Below, in pieces: positions 35,301 to 46,654 of a DNA stretch of 64,000 nt. The notes under the pieces are model-generated. The model was not told the DNA's origin. It did no database searches and saw only the letters and a program-made list of their open reading frames with translations. The stretch comes from Nepenthes gracilis (Eukaryota > Streptophyta > Magnoliopsida > Caryophyllales > Nepenthaceae). The DNA lies in contig BSYO01000025.1 of the NCBI GenBank assembly GCA_033239525.1, positions 6,234,001 through 6,298,000 of the forward strand. Reading direction: 5' to 3'. A program made the translations under genes and the position numbers. Position 1 is the stretch's first letter, and the number at the start of each line of letters is the position of its first letter.

Positions 35301-35445
35301 ACGGAGAAGGAGAGGAGGCCTTAGGGAGGATCGACGTCGCCTGCAGGGGGCCGGCCATGCCGGCGCTGGAGACGCCAGAAACAGCCGAAGGACGCTGATC
35401 AGATTTCAATTTTGAAATTTGAAAGTAGAGAGAAGGGAGAGTTTC
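32334..35445 (-). mobile_element. ORF1-only LINE family member, nearly full length
   Basis: The insertion sits in the 3' UTR of LINE B. It is flanked by a 16-bp duplication AAATTATACAA(T/C)CTAT with one mismatch (32318-32333 and 35446-35461). On the minus strand it has a short 5' UTR, a long ORF1 (35409 to about 33198) and a 3' UTR of about 0.86 kb ending in an AATACTTACC-like end plus poly(A). The hairpin arms are CTAAGT 32395-32400 and ACTTGG 32407-32412. No endonuclease or reverse transcriptase sequence lies between the ORF1 stop and the 3' end. Confidence 0.92.
33198..35409 (-). pseudogene. LINE ORF1 (DUF4283) of the ORF1-only family, lightly damaged
   Basis: The frame opens at 35409 and runs about 737 codons with one in-frame stop (34060-34062) and one frameshift near 33620. 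A Ser/Pro-rich N-terminus is followed by the DUF4283 fold at about residues 180-340 of the first 449-residue segment. Visible there are IWGATLVGFFAETPLHFMAV, FLKRWQPGMELS and FPIWISLFNIPIEFWTPLGL. The usual plant-LINE CCHC knuckle after this domain is not visible: the region reads VDYQWKPKHQGNGRPANQK. The C-terminal part holds SIARITRKYHLDQS, a IDSLAPNEKQVVF segment and a basic WKPKKSQKKGKS tail. ORF1 proteins of L1 elements bind RNA. Confidence 0.88.
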
Positions 35446-37186
35446 AAATTATACAACCTATGATTTAATTCCAAGTGTTTTTCCGACTTGGAATTTAGTC
35501 ATAGACACAATGGCATTTGCCGATCACTAAAAAAAAATGACAAAAGAGTTCTACAAAAGGACATAATCATCAAAGGAAAATCAGCACAGTTTTACAAAAG
35601 GCAAAGAAAACTATAAACGAGTTCGTAGAATTTGCAATTCGATTGCTGCACCCAATTCCCATTGGTCCAGCACGAGTACCCAGCATGCAACTACATTTTC
35701 AGCATCAGGAACCAGCATCAGATCATCACTTTCCTCCGAGCGATTGATGAAGGTGGCAACAAAGGAAACCCAAATATCATCATCACACATGCACAGACCC
35801 AGCACTCGACAGATAGAGTGCCAGGAAAGCAGCAATGAGTGTGCGCCCACACTGCAAGGCTATACTCGAGTAATGCATCTAGCTGAAACCCCCCACTGAT
35901 CAGCAACAGCAAAAAGCACATAAACTATACATTTTGCATAGATAACTGAAGACGAAAACTAATATTCAGCGCTCCCAGCATCCATGGACCAGCATAATAA
36001 ATACATCAACTTCAACAATATCATCAACAGCAGCCCACATCATATCAGCCATTACCTTCAAGCAACTGAAAGAGATGGTAGCAAATACTACCAAAACACT
36101 TCAGCAAACCTGCACAGCCCCAACATTCCACATATAGAATTCCAGGATCCCACAATGAGATGGCTCCCAATCAACAGAACCTATATTATCTGCATGAACA
36201 TCGTCTGGCTCCGCAACATCTCACTCAGCAACACCCTTTACAACATCGTTACATATGGCAGTGCATAGAGACTCGCTTTTGTCGGCTACTCCCTGCTTCT
36301 TCAATTTCATTAACAGCGTCCAGCATCAGTACAGCATAGGACACCCAAAAGCCATCATTGCTGCATCGGCTTTGCAAGGCCACACCAGAAAGGCAGGAAC
36401 AGCATACGAGGCCCCATCTATTGTATCATTAGCAGTGGATGGGCTCGCCCAATCCTCAACCAGCCTACCCAACCGCATCAGCATCTAAATTCCAGTACAC
36501 ACCCCCACATGGATCAAAAGACCAAATCCAATTGCTTTGTATGTCTAGCACCAAGCCAAACGTCCTTCAAAACCAAAGCAGCAGGACCACCCAACTCTCC
36601 ACAGCACAGAACCATCATCAGCATCCGGCAGTCCAAGCAAGCAGGCTGTTGCAACCCCATGAAAAGCCAACACCCGGCTATCCACCACTGTCTCCAGCTG
36701 CTTCAGATCAGTACTTTGAACAATTAGTACCAGATCAGCACTCGGTCCTAACCACACCAAATGCCTGGGAGTTCCACCAATAAGGTCCAATTACCCGACA
36801 TTGCCAAAACAGGCAGCAAAACAAACCGAGAGCCTAGTGGGACAGCAGCCTCATATTTCACCCTCCCAAATGACAGACATGGGAATGTACCATAGCCTCG
36901 GCAAAGATGAAGAAAACAGACACCATGTCCAGAGACCCAATGTATTTATCATTTGTCAAAATGATACCTCATAATCCACAGCCTAACTAGCACAAGCCCA
37001 ATCCCAATGCAACCCAAAAGCATCAAGAGTTGCAGATGAGGAAACCGTCAAAGAAAAGGCAAAGATGCATCCTCATTTACTCAGGACACGCCACCACTCA
37101 ACATGAGGCACATTAAACCAGTGGGGAGACGCCATCTAATCCAATTGGGGGAATTAGACAGAACATCAAAAACACACTCTTTTTTT

Positions 37187-37192
<6 letters not shown>

Positions 37193-37217
<25 letters not shown>

Positions 37218-37262
37218 GCGTAAACACACACACACATATATATATATATATGTATATATATT
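37193..37262. repeat. Compound (TA)n(CA)n microsatellite
   Basis: A run of TA dinucleotides, then CACACACACA, then further TA runs up to TGTATATATA, in the LINE B 3' UTR. Confidence 0.9.
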
Positions 37263-37498
37263 TCCACGTTCTTTTTTTGTTTGGAGGGGGAGAGGGAGTG
37301 GAGTAAAAACTTACTAGGACCAGCCTCCCAGGGATGAGAAGATGAAACCATGGCATCGCCAAATATACAATATAAAACCACATAGAGTCAAAAAGACATC
37401 AAAAAGGCGGTTCTGAGCCCACATTGGATAAGGGCAAAACCGACTCCAAAGCACAAAATGGAATCTAAATTATTCTTCTTCTTCTTCTTTTTTTTTTG

Positions 37499-37499
<1 letters not shown>

Positions 37500-37531
<32 letters not shown>
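37500..37531. repeat. (TA)n microsatellite
   Basis: About 16 TA dinucleotides lie shortly after the LINE B ORF2 stop on the minus strand. LINE A has a shorter TA tract at the matching place (32226-32240). Confidence 0.9.
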
Positions 37532-37535
<4 letters not shown>

Positions 37536-37549
37536 TTTTTTTTTATTTT

Positions 37550-39875
37550 TTATATGTTCCAACGGATGAGATGCGAGCGGGAGACACATCCGGCATCAGA
37601 CAAGGAAGCCTTCAAAATATCCTGAACGATATTTGTTATCTGAGAAAAGATCTGGGATATATCCTGAGGGGAGAATTTTTGGAATATCAGATTATTATGT
37701 TCTCTCCAAATAAAGTAGACAATGGCCATAAGAAAAAAACGCTTAGATAGAGCAATAAGATTCTTTACTTTCCATTGATGAGCTGCCCACATGATGTTAA
37801 GAAGCCATTCGGAGTAAGGCCATTGAATGCCAGCTTTGCTTTGAATTTTGGTCCATAAGGATCTAGAAAAGGGATAGGAGAAGAAAAGATGTTCATGGTT
37901 CTCGTCGCCCAAGTCGCATAGAATGCATGTATTAGAGTGGTCTGGAACACCGTGTATGCGGTCAGTAGTATTCAGTCTGCCTTTGATTGCCAGCCAAAGA
38001 GTAAATGCGTGGGCAGGGATATGTGAGGGGCCCCAAACTAAGGTGGTCCAGCTGAGTTTCGGCTTGGGTGGGTGGAAAAGGAAGTAGGTCGATCTAGTCG
38101 AAAAGATCCCATTTGGGCTCCCGTCCCATCTCAGGGAATCTTTTTGATCGATGTTAGGAAGATATTGAGGCATGTTTTCTGCAAGATTAGACACTTCCTG
38201 ATCATAAGGATTAGACCAGACCCAATGCTCATTGCTGGTAATTTGCGAAACATTGGCGTCCCACGCCAACCTCGTGGCCAGGCGAATACGCTCAGTACTG
38301 ACATTACTCAGTAGGCCCATAGGGTGCTAGTTATCATGCTATAGGAAAGTATCAGAACCGTCACCAATCTCCTTGATAGAATGAGAGCGCATGAAGTGGC
38401 GGTGCTTCATAATCTTCCTCCAGGCCCAGGGGGCCGAGTCTGGAACTTTGAGAGTCCAGATACAACGGTCCTTTATTCCGTTTTTGTGAATCCACGAGGA
38501 CCAAGCCGACTTGGAGTCCTTTGTCATGATACGCCAAAGGACCTTACAGATGAGGGCTTTATTCTGGGCTTGCAAATTCTTGAGCCCCAGCCCAGCTTCA
38601 CTCTTCGGGTAGCAAATATCAGCCCAAGCTACTTTGGCATTAGCCTTCCCGTCAGAAGATTTGTTCCATAGGAACCGCCTCATAAGGCAGTCGATCTGAT
38701 TAAGAATAGCTTGGGGTAGAATGAAGATTGAGGCCTAATAAAGGTGAACAGACGAGACGATAGAAGCAACGAGTTGCAACCTTCCCCAAAGGAGAGCCAT
38801 CCTGTTCTTCCATGACTTGATCCGACGGGTTATTTTTTCAGTGAGAGCATTGCAATCCCGAATTGAAAGCCTGGTGGTTATCAAAGGAACTCCCAAGTAT
38901 CAAATGGGGAGTTTGCCCTCCCTAAAACCCATTATATTTGTGATGTTCTGATGCAGGGATGGGTCTTTTGCGCAGATGAAGATTTTGCTCTTGTTCACAT
39001 TTGCAGAGAGGCCAGATACCCAATGAAATTCCTCAAGACAATCCTTTAGAATCCGAGTTGAGCCGACTTCGGCGCGAGAGAATAGGAGCAAGTCATCTGC
39101 AAAAGCGAGCATGACAGTTTGAGTCAATTCACAGTGCCAATGAAATTTAAAATTTTCATTCCTCTGGGCCTTGTTTTCAATAATACCATTTAACACCTCT
39201 ATAACCAGAACAAAAAGGTATGGTGATATGGGATCGCCTTGGCGAAGACCTTTTCCCCCCTTGAAGATGCCAACCGCTTTCCCATTAATATTCACTGAGA
39301 ACGAGGGAGTGGTGATACATTGTCTAATCCATTCGACCATTCTAGGAGGAAATTTCATTAGGGTCAGGATAGTGATAATGAAATTCCAATGGATAGAGTC
39401 ATATGCTTTCATTAGGTCAATTTTTATAGTACATCTGGGGGGGGTCATGGCTCAGATGATACTTATGAAGGAGCTCTTGTGCCAGAAGAATATTGTCACT
39501 GATTTGCCACTCAGCAACAAAGGCCGTCTGGCACTTATCGACAAAATGGGGTAATGTCATCTTTATTCGATTTGCAATAATCTTTGAGATTACTTTGTAG
39601 ATGACATTACAGCATGAAATGGGACGGTAATCGAAAACCGTTCGAGGTGATTAGATCTTTGGGATTAGACTTATGATCGTAGTGTTCATTTGTTTTAGAA
39701 GCTTTCCATGATCGAAAAAGTCACGAATATCTTTGCATACAGATGAACCCACAATGTCCCAGGATTCCTTAAAAAATTTGGAGCTAAATCCATCAGGACC
39801 CGGGGCACGGTATTCGCCAATAGAAAAAATCACCTTTCGGATCTCATCATCATTAACCGGGCCAATAGAAACAAT
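37550..39875 (-). pseudogene. LINE B ORF2: reverse transcriptase and zf-RVT
   Basis: In minus-strand order the frames hold the reverse transcriptase start (YRAPGPDGFSSKFFKESW near 39810-39760), the palm segment CTIKIDLMKAYDSIHW, GLRQGDPISPYLF, and the catalytic FADDLLLF box at about 39103-39080. They continue with the AKVAWADICYPKSEAGLGLK connection region and the zf-RVT zinc region CILCDLGDENHEHLFF near 37930-37885, ending LIRWNI and a stop. The enzyme would prime reverse transcription at a nicked target. Stops and frameshifts separate the four blocks, and the endonuclease is missing through 5' truncation, so it is inactive. It shows what the autonomous partner LINE looks like. Confidence 0.92.
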
Positions 39876-39891
39876 TTGTTTCCCTGATGGC

Positions 39892-41020
39892 GGAGTGATA
39901 GGCCGGTTATTCCGGTGTCTCTTTTAGTCTTGTGGCTGTTGTCCGATAGTTGGCTGATGGCCTTCGTTGGTACCATTTCCCTATGTACCTCCTTGGTTTT
40001 ATGTTTTTTTCATGGAAAACCGAGCTTTGACCAAGCGATATCATCCTACCGCTTCTCTGAAAGTATTATTGGCGTTACTTTTTAGAAAAAAAAACTCCTG
40101 CTGTGACAAGTAGGGTTTTATCTCAAAAAAAAAAAAACGGGATAAGTTGATTTCGGTCTCTTATCCTGAAGTGGTGCTCTACTTCATGGTATTTTCCATT
40201 GCTGAGGTTGATCTCGGGGGCAGAATGCTGTGGAGTTGAAGTGGACAGTTGTAGCTGCTGGAGGTGCTGGTGTGGTGTGGTGTTCTGTTATCAGAAGTCA
40301 ATTTGGTTTAACAATCTTGGGGCCTTCACACAAATTGGATGGTGCCGCTGCCGCAAGAAGTAGTCTCTCCTTTCTATGTTCTGTTGAGAATGGTGCTGAG
40401 TTCTGCGGTTCATAAAGCAATCCAACTGTTAGAGTATGAGGCTTCTTGTTGCTTTTATGGGTGTGGATTCTCTACATTGGCTAGTTTGTTATCCTGTCGA
40501 CGCATGGTCGGCTTCCTCCTGCTTGGACGATCTTGCTGGATGGTGCCAAATCTGTCTCCTGTCGGACACATGTGGTTTATGCCTTTGCGACGGTTCCGAC
40601 GCAGATCTATGACTGGTAGCTAGCTGGGTTGATGCGACGTGCTGGACTACAGGATTGTCTGGAAGGGCATGCTGATTTGGTTTTGTTGCTGGCTTCGTCT
40701 TCGGTTTGGGAGGCCTGTTGCTCTATTGGGCTACCTGGTTCCCTCTCTTCAATGTATCCGGTATGGGGGCTGATTGATCCTGTGTTGATATATGTGGCGA
40801 TTTGATGTTTAGATGACTGAGTTTGAGACATTACTATCATGTCACATGCTCTATGATGTTTTGATTGTATTCTTGCTTTCTTGACTTGAGTCAAGGTGCT
40901 TTGGACTACCCTTGTTACTATGTTCTATCTCCAAGTCAGCAAAACACTTGGAATAGAATATAGATGTTGTATTTTCTTTCCTTTCTTTTTAATACAATTT
41001 CATTACTTACTAAAAAAAAA
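39892..41020 (+). other. 3' UTR of LINE A
   Basis: This is the continuation of LINE A after LINE B. Sequence is rich in GGTGCTGGT and TTGCTGG words and has A runs near 40088 and 40126. It ends with the hairpin (40931-40951) and ATTACTTACT plus poly(A). The frames of 61-94 codons have no domain. Confidence 0.7.
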
Positions 41021-44000
41021 TGAAGTTAGGTAAAATACTCGCATATTTGTACGTCTCTCGTCATCAGCCTTTTCTTCTATGTTTTCCATCTACAATTAAG
41101 GTCCAAGCTCCTTGCGTTTTTTCTCTTCCACTTCCCTCTGAATTGGCATACAAATTTTGAATTTCAGAATTATTATCTCGACGTAGTCGTATGTCATTAA
41201 CAGTATATGTGAAAGCAATCTTATCCTATTGTATTTGTCGACAAATTAATATACATACATAGGTTTTTTGAATGAACTTTTAAGGGTCTTTTTGAAGCTT
41301 GCGTCCTCCGTATCCAAGTCCACATGCCACAAGCATAGCACGCTTCTATAGTATACGACTATAGTTAGTGCTCATTCGAAAATTACACAAGTCACTACAA
41401 GAGTATTGAAAGTCGCCCTTATCGAGAGTATGTTATCGCGACGATTTAGACTTCCAAGAGTCCTTAACGAGCATTCTTCATCGTTTCACTAGATGTGGAT
41501 ACATGCTGAATCAGTATTTATAGCCAAATAAATGAAAATATAATGCGTAACGACATATGACGTAACAAATAGTTTAGTGAGTACTCACAAGAAAGCATTC
41601 GCTCAATTGCATCCTGTATTTTATTTTGCCTTTGTAGCCGCGCTCGCTCCTTTTCTCTTGCATGAAATGTCAATGTTATTTGAAGAAGATTCTGTTAGAA
41701 AGCTTCATTTTTTGAGGACAAATTGGAACCATTGTCAAACTCGAATCCTAACTGCGGTAACCTAGACCAAAACCTATACCCTAACCCATGACACATAAGG
41801 CCTAAGTCACTAAGAGTGACTATATAGTACAGTTAAAAATAACGTCCATAAACGTTTAAACATTGTTGGTGTCAAAAAAAAAGTGTACCTCGGCTGCTTC
41901 GCAAGCGTAAAAGATAAATTACCTACCTTATCGCTTCTTCCTTAACATCACTTGCAAATTTATGGTTATCATCATATAGCATCAAATATTTGGTAAATAT
42001 GGCTATTTTCGAAATAATGTTGCATACGTACTTATATTTTAGAAGAACTCCAGGCTATTCTCGAGGCCCTTCGTTGCCCAATCCATGGAAGCAATGTAGG
42101 CGCACACCGGTCCCTACTAATAATTTCTTTTCTTGAATTAGAGGCACAATTTCATCACATGTGACACTGACGTCGAAGCAAGTACTGGAAGTTATTGATA
42201 TAAAGGATAGCGTACCTTTTTTTTATGTGAACACAATTTTTGAGAAAGCTGCTCTATCATTACTTTCTCAAGAACTGAACGTTTCGTGTCCTGCAGTCGG
42301 ACAGATTACAATATGTTATTCGCAAGTGGCTAACTTTATAGGTATTAAGTTGGATAAAATACTCGCACATTCGTACATTCTCACCTCTCTGGCATTTTCT
42401 TCTATGTTTCTCATATCCAATTAAGGTCCAAGCTCGTTGCCTTTTTTCTCTTCCACGCCTCTCTGAATTAGCATACAGATTTCAAATTTTAGAGTTGTTA
42501 TCTTGACGGAAGCGTACGTCATTAACAGTGCATGCAAAAGTACCCTTATCCAAATATATTTGTCGACAAATTATTATACATACACATGTTTTCTGGAGTG
42601 AACTTTCGGGGCCTTCTTAAAGCCCATGTCTTTTGTATCCAAGTCCACATGCCATAAGTGCGGCATGCTCCTATAGTATACGACTATAGTCAGTGCTCAT
42701 TTGAAAATTATACAAGGCACTACAAGAATATTGAAAGACGCACCTATCAAGAGCATGTTACCGAGACGATTTACACCTCTAAGAGTCATTAAGGGGCCTT
42801 CTTCATCGTTTCATTAGATATAGATATATGCTGAATCAGCATTTATTGCCAAATAAATAAAAACATAATGTGTAATGATATATAATGTAACAAATAGCTT
42901 AATATATACTCACAAGTAAGTATTCGCTTAATTATCTCATTGATTTTATTTCGTCTTTCTAGCCGCGCTCGCTCCTTTTCTCTTGCAAGAAATGTCAATG
43001 TTATTTGAAGAAGATTCTGTTTGGAAGCTTCATTGTTTGAGGACAAATTGGAACCGTTGTCTGACTTGAATCCTAACCGTGGTGACCTAGACCAAAACCT
43101 ATACCTTAACCCCTGACGCATAAGGCCTAAGTCATTAACAGTAACTATATAGCACAGTTAAAAATAACTTTCATAATTATTTAAAAGTTACCAGTATCAA
43201 GAAAAGTGTACCTTGGCAACTTTGCAAATGTAAAAGACAAATTACTTACATTATCGTTTCATCTTTAACATCACCTACAAATTTACAATAATTATTATAT
43301 AGTATCAAATATTTGGTAAATATGCCTACTTTCGAAATAATTTTGTGTATGTACCTACATTTTAGAAAAACTCGAGGACGTTCCCGAAGCCCTCTACAAC
43401 CCAATCCATGTAAGCAAGGTAGGAGCACGCTGGTTCCTACTAATAATTTCTTTTCTTGAATTAGTGGCACAACTTTCTCATGTCTGATACTGATGTCGAA
43501 GCAAGTATTAAAAGTTACTGATATAAGAGATAGCAAACCTTTCTTTTATGTGAATAGTATTCCCAAGAAAGTTGTACTATCCTTCTTTTCTCTAGAACCG
43601 AATATTTCACGGCCTGCTGCTAGACAGATAACGGCATGTTATTTACAAGTGGCTAGCTTTATAGGCATGAAGTTGGGTAAAATACTCGCACATTCGTACC
43701 TTTTCACCTCTCCAGCATTTTCTTCTATGTTTTCCACCTCCAATTAAGGTCTAAGCTTCTTTCATTTTCTCTCTTCCATGTCTCTCTGAATTGGTATATA
43801 GATTTTGAATTTCAGAGTTATCTCGACGGAGCCGTGCGTCATTAACAATACCTATGAAAGCAACCTTATCCAAATATATATGTTGACAAATTAATATACA
43901 TACACAGGTTTTCTTAGTGAACTTTCGAGGGCCTTCTGGAAGCCTGCATCCTACATATCCAAGTCCACATGCCACAAGCGCGGCATGCAGCTATAGTATA

Positions 44001-46020
44001 CGACTATAGTCAGTGCTTGCTTGAAAATTAAACAAGGCACTATCGGAGTATTAAAAGTCTTACCTTTCAAAAGCATGTTACCACGATGATTAAGACCTCT
44101 CTAAGTGTCCTTAAGGGACCTTCTTCATCGTTTCACTAGATGTGGATATATAGTAAATTAGCATTTAAAGCTAAATAAACCAAAACATAATTTGTAACGA
44201 CATATAACGTAACAAATAGCTTAGTAAGCACTCACATGTAAGCATTCGCTCAATCTTCTCCTTGATTTTATTCTCCTTTTTAGTCACGCTCACTCCTTTC
44301 ATAAAATGTCAATGTTATTTGAAGAAGATTATTTTAGGATGCTTCATTTTTTTAGGACAATTACAACCGTTGTTTGACTCAAAGCCTAACTGCGGTGACC
44401 TAGACCAAAACCTATACCCTACCCCCTGACGTATAATGCCTAAGTCACTAAGAGTAACTGTACATTACAGTTGAAAATAATATCCATAAATGTTTGAAAG
44501 TTACTGATGTCAAGAAAAGTGTACTTCAGTAGCTTTGCAAGCGTAAAAAAAAATCTTACCTTGTCGCTTTGTCCTTAACATCACCTGCAACTTTGCGATT
44601 ATTATCATGTAGTAGCAAATATTCAGTAAATATGTCTACTTTCGAAATAATTTTGCATACGTACCTACATTTTAGAAAAACTCTAGGCCATTCCCGAAGC
44701 CCTTTGCTACCCAATCCACGTGAGCAAGGTATGCACATGCCGATCCATGCTAATAATTTCTTTTCTTGAATTAGAGGCATAACTTCATCATGTCTGACAC
44801 TAACATCGAAGCAAGAATTTAAAGTTACTTGTATGATGGATAATGTACATTTCTTTTACCTGAACATGATTCTCGAGAAAGCTACTCAATCCTTCATTTC
44901 TAAAGAACCGAACGTTTCATGGCCTGCAGTCAGACAGATAATGGCATGTTATTTACAAGTGGCTAGCTTTATAGGTATGAAGTCGGGTAAAATACTCGTA
45001 TGTTCATACCTTCTCACCTCTTTGGCGTTTTCTTCTATGTTTCCGACCTCCAATTAAGGTTCAAGCTCATTGCCTTTTTTTTCCTCCACGTCCCTCTAAA
45101 TTGGCATACAGATTCTGAATTTCAGAGTTATTTTTTCGACAGAGCCGTACATCATTAACAGTGTATACGGAATCAACCTTATCCTAATAAATTTGTCAAC
45201 AAAGTAATATACATACAAAGAATTTCTAAGTGAATTTTTTAGGGTCTTCTTGAAGCCTGCGTCCTCTGTACCCAAGTCCACATGCCACCAGCGTGGCATG
45301 CTCATATAGTATACAGCTATAGTCAGTACTCGTTCAAAAAATTACACAAGGCACTATAAGAGTATTGAAAGTTGCACCTATCTAGAGCATGTTACCGGGA
45401 TGATTTAGACCCCCAAGAGTCCTTAAGGGGCTTTATTCATCGTTTCATTAGATGTGGATACATGCTAAGTCAACATTTATGGCCAAACAAACAAAAACAT
45501 TATGCGTAACGACATATAATGTAACAAATAACTTAGTGAGTACTCACAAGTAAGCATTTGCTCAATCACGTCCTTAATTTTATCTTTCCTTTCCAGTCGT
45601 GCTCGCTCCTTTTCTCCTACATGAGATGTTCATGTTATTTAAAGAAGATTCTGTTAGGAAGTTTTATTTTTTGAGAAAAAATTAAATCTGTTGTCTGATT
45701 CAAAGTCTAATTGTGGTGACCTAGACCAAAACCTATATCCTAACCCCTGACGCATAAGGCCTTAGCTTTTTTTTTTTTGGTAAGTCATAAGGCCTTAGTT
45801 GTTAAGAATAACTGTACAGTATAGTTGAAAACAACGTTCATAAATGTCTAAAAGTCGTCGGTGTCAAGAAAAAAATGTACCTCAACAGTTTTGCAAGTTT
45901 AAAAGAAAAATCACTTACCGTGTCACTTCGTCTTTAACATCACATGCAAATTTATGATTATCAAATATTCTGTAAATATGACTACTTTTAAAATAATTTT
46001 GCATACGTACCTACATTTTA
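41021..46020 (-). repeat. Right arm: tandem 1.32-kb units, minus orientation
   Basis: About 3.8 units of the same repeat as the left arm lie inverted. The complement of the TCCTCAAAAAATGAAGCT landmark recurs at 41701, 43026, 44340 and 45660 (spacing 1325, 1314 and 1320). The array ends at about 46020 within the segment ACGTACCTACATTTTA. With the 30937-30966 fragment it forms the inverted partner of 22752-30222. The outer ends of the two arms stop at different phases of the unit. Short frames (up to about 96 codons) are not conserved between copies. Confidence 0.92.
45766..45785 (-). mobile_element. Ultra-short LINE tail insertion, 20 bp
   Basis: Twenty bases that read ACTTACC plus poly(A) on the minus strand are flanked by a perfect 13-bp duplication CATAAGGCCTTAG (45753-45765 and 45786-45798). 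The other repeat units lack this insert. It is a LINE insertion that aborted almost immediately, leaving only the 3' terminus. Confidence 0.85.
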
Positions 46021-46654
46021 TCGCAAGATACCACGCACATACTTTTAACTAATGTTTTTTACTTGTTTTTGCCCATTTTGTTAAACTTGCAAGAAAATTA
46101 AGTGTCACATATAAATAAATAAATAGATTAGATTTATAATAAGACTAAGCATACGTAACATTTTTTTTTAATATCTTAGTGTATATTTTTTACATGACAT
46201 TGGAAAGATTAAGATGGTTTTCTTTAAGCTTTATTTTTTAAAATATCTATTAAAAGAAATTAGATGATTTAATAAAAATTAGATGTTTTTAAAGATTATT
46301 AAGGCATCATTGTTCAGCTATTCCCCTACCATTCAATGGTCCAAATAAGTGCATCGTCAATGATGAACACCAAAGTAATTAAGAGAGCCGGCTAATGTAC
46401 TGTGGGAATGATAATAGGGTGTCCTTATACTAATAACAATAATAAAATTTTACATATATATTTAATTTAGATAGACTTTATAAATTTATTTTTATTATTT
46501 TATTTAGCTTAATATAATATTTTTTAAAGTATAAGTAATTTTAAATCATTTTTATCATACCAATATAAGTTTTAAGTCTATATTATATAATTTTTTTAAA
46601 TACAACTAATTTATATTATTTAAGACTAAAATAAATATATATTAAAATAGTAGG
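46021..46654. other. AT-rich DNA, no gene seen
   Basis: Strongly AT-rich sequence with long T and A runs and no open frame of note. It separates the inverted repeat from the Gypsy-like region. Confidence 0.5.

Larger units (their letters stand above)
35461..37549 (-). other. 3' UTR of LINE B
   Basis: This is non-coding DNA between the ORF2 stop (37550) and the nested ORF1-only element. It is rich in CAGCA-like words on the plus strand and contains (TA)n tracts. Gln/Ser/His-rich frames (for example 36439-36783) are UTR sequence without domains. Confidence 0.65.
32274..39875 (-). mobile_element. LINE B, 5'-truncated, nested in LINE A
   Basis: On the minus strand this runs from the start of the reverse transcriptase (39875) through ORF2, then a 3' UTR, to a poly(A) at 32274. 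It is flanked by a 16-bp target duplication with two differences, TTGTTT(C/T)-type sequence ending GATGGC (32258-32273 and 39876-39891). Its 3' UTR is split by an ORF1-only LINE (32334-35445). Its terminal hairpin survives perfectly as CCAAGT 35471-35476 with ACTTGG 35486-35491. (TA)n tracts lie in the UTR at 37193-37262 and 37500-37531. Confidence 0.85.
30967..41020 (+). mobile_element. LINE A, 5'-truncated, with nested insertions
   Basis: A plus-strand L1-type LINE sits inside the right-arm repeat. It starts within the C-terminal half of ORF2, reaches its stop at 32195-32197, is interrupted by LINE B (32274-39875), and resumes at 39892 with its 3' UTR. It ends ATTACTTACT plus poly(A) at 41020. 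The repeat unit is continuous across it with ATGAA on both sides (30962-30966 and 41021-41025). The terminal hairpin is perfect: CCAAGT 40931-40936 with ACTTGG 40946-40951. Confidence 0.82.

Noticed and set aside
22752..46020. Firm call of a foldback DNA transposon
   Set aside because: The outer ends of the two arms fall at different phases of the 1.32-kb unit, and I found no target duplication at 22752 and 46020, so only the inverted tandem structure is claimed.
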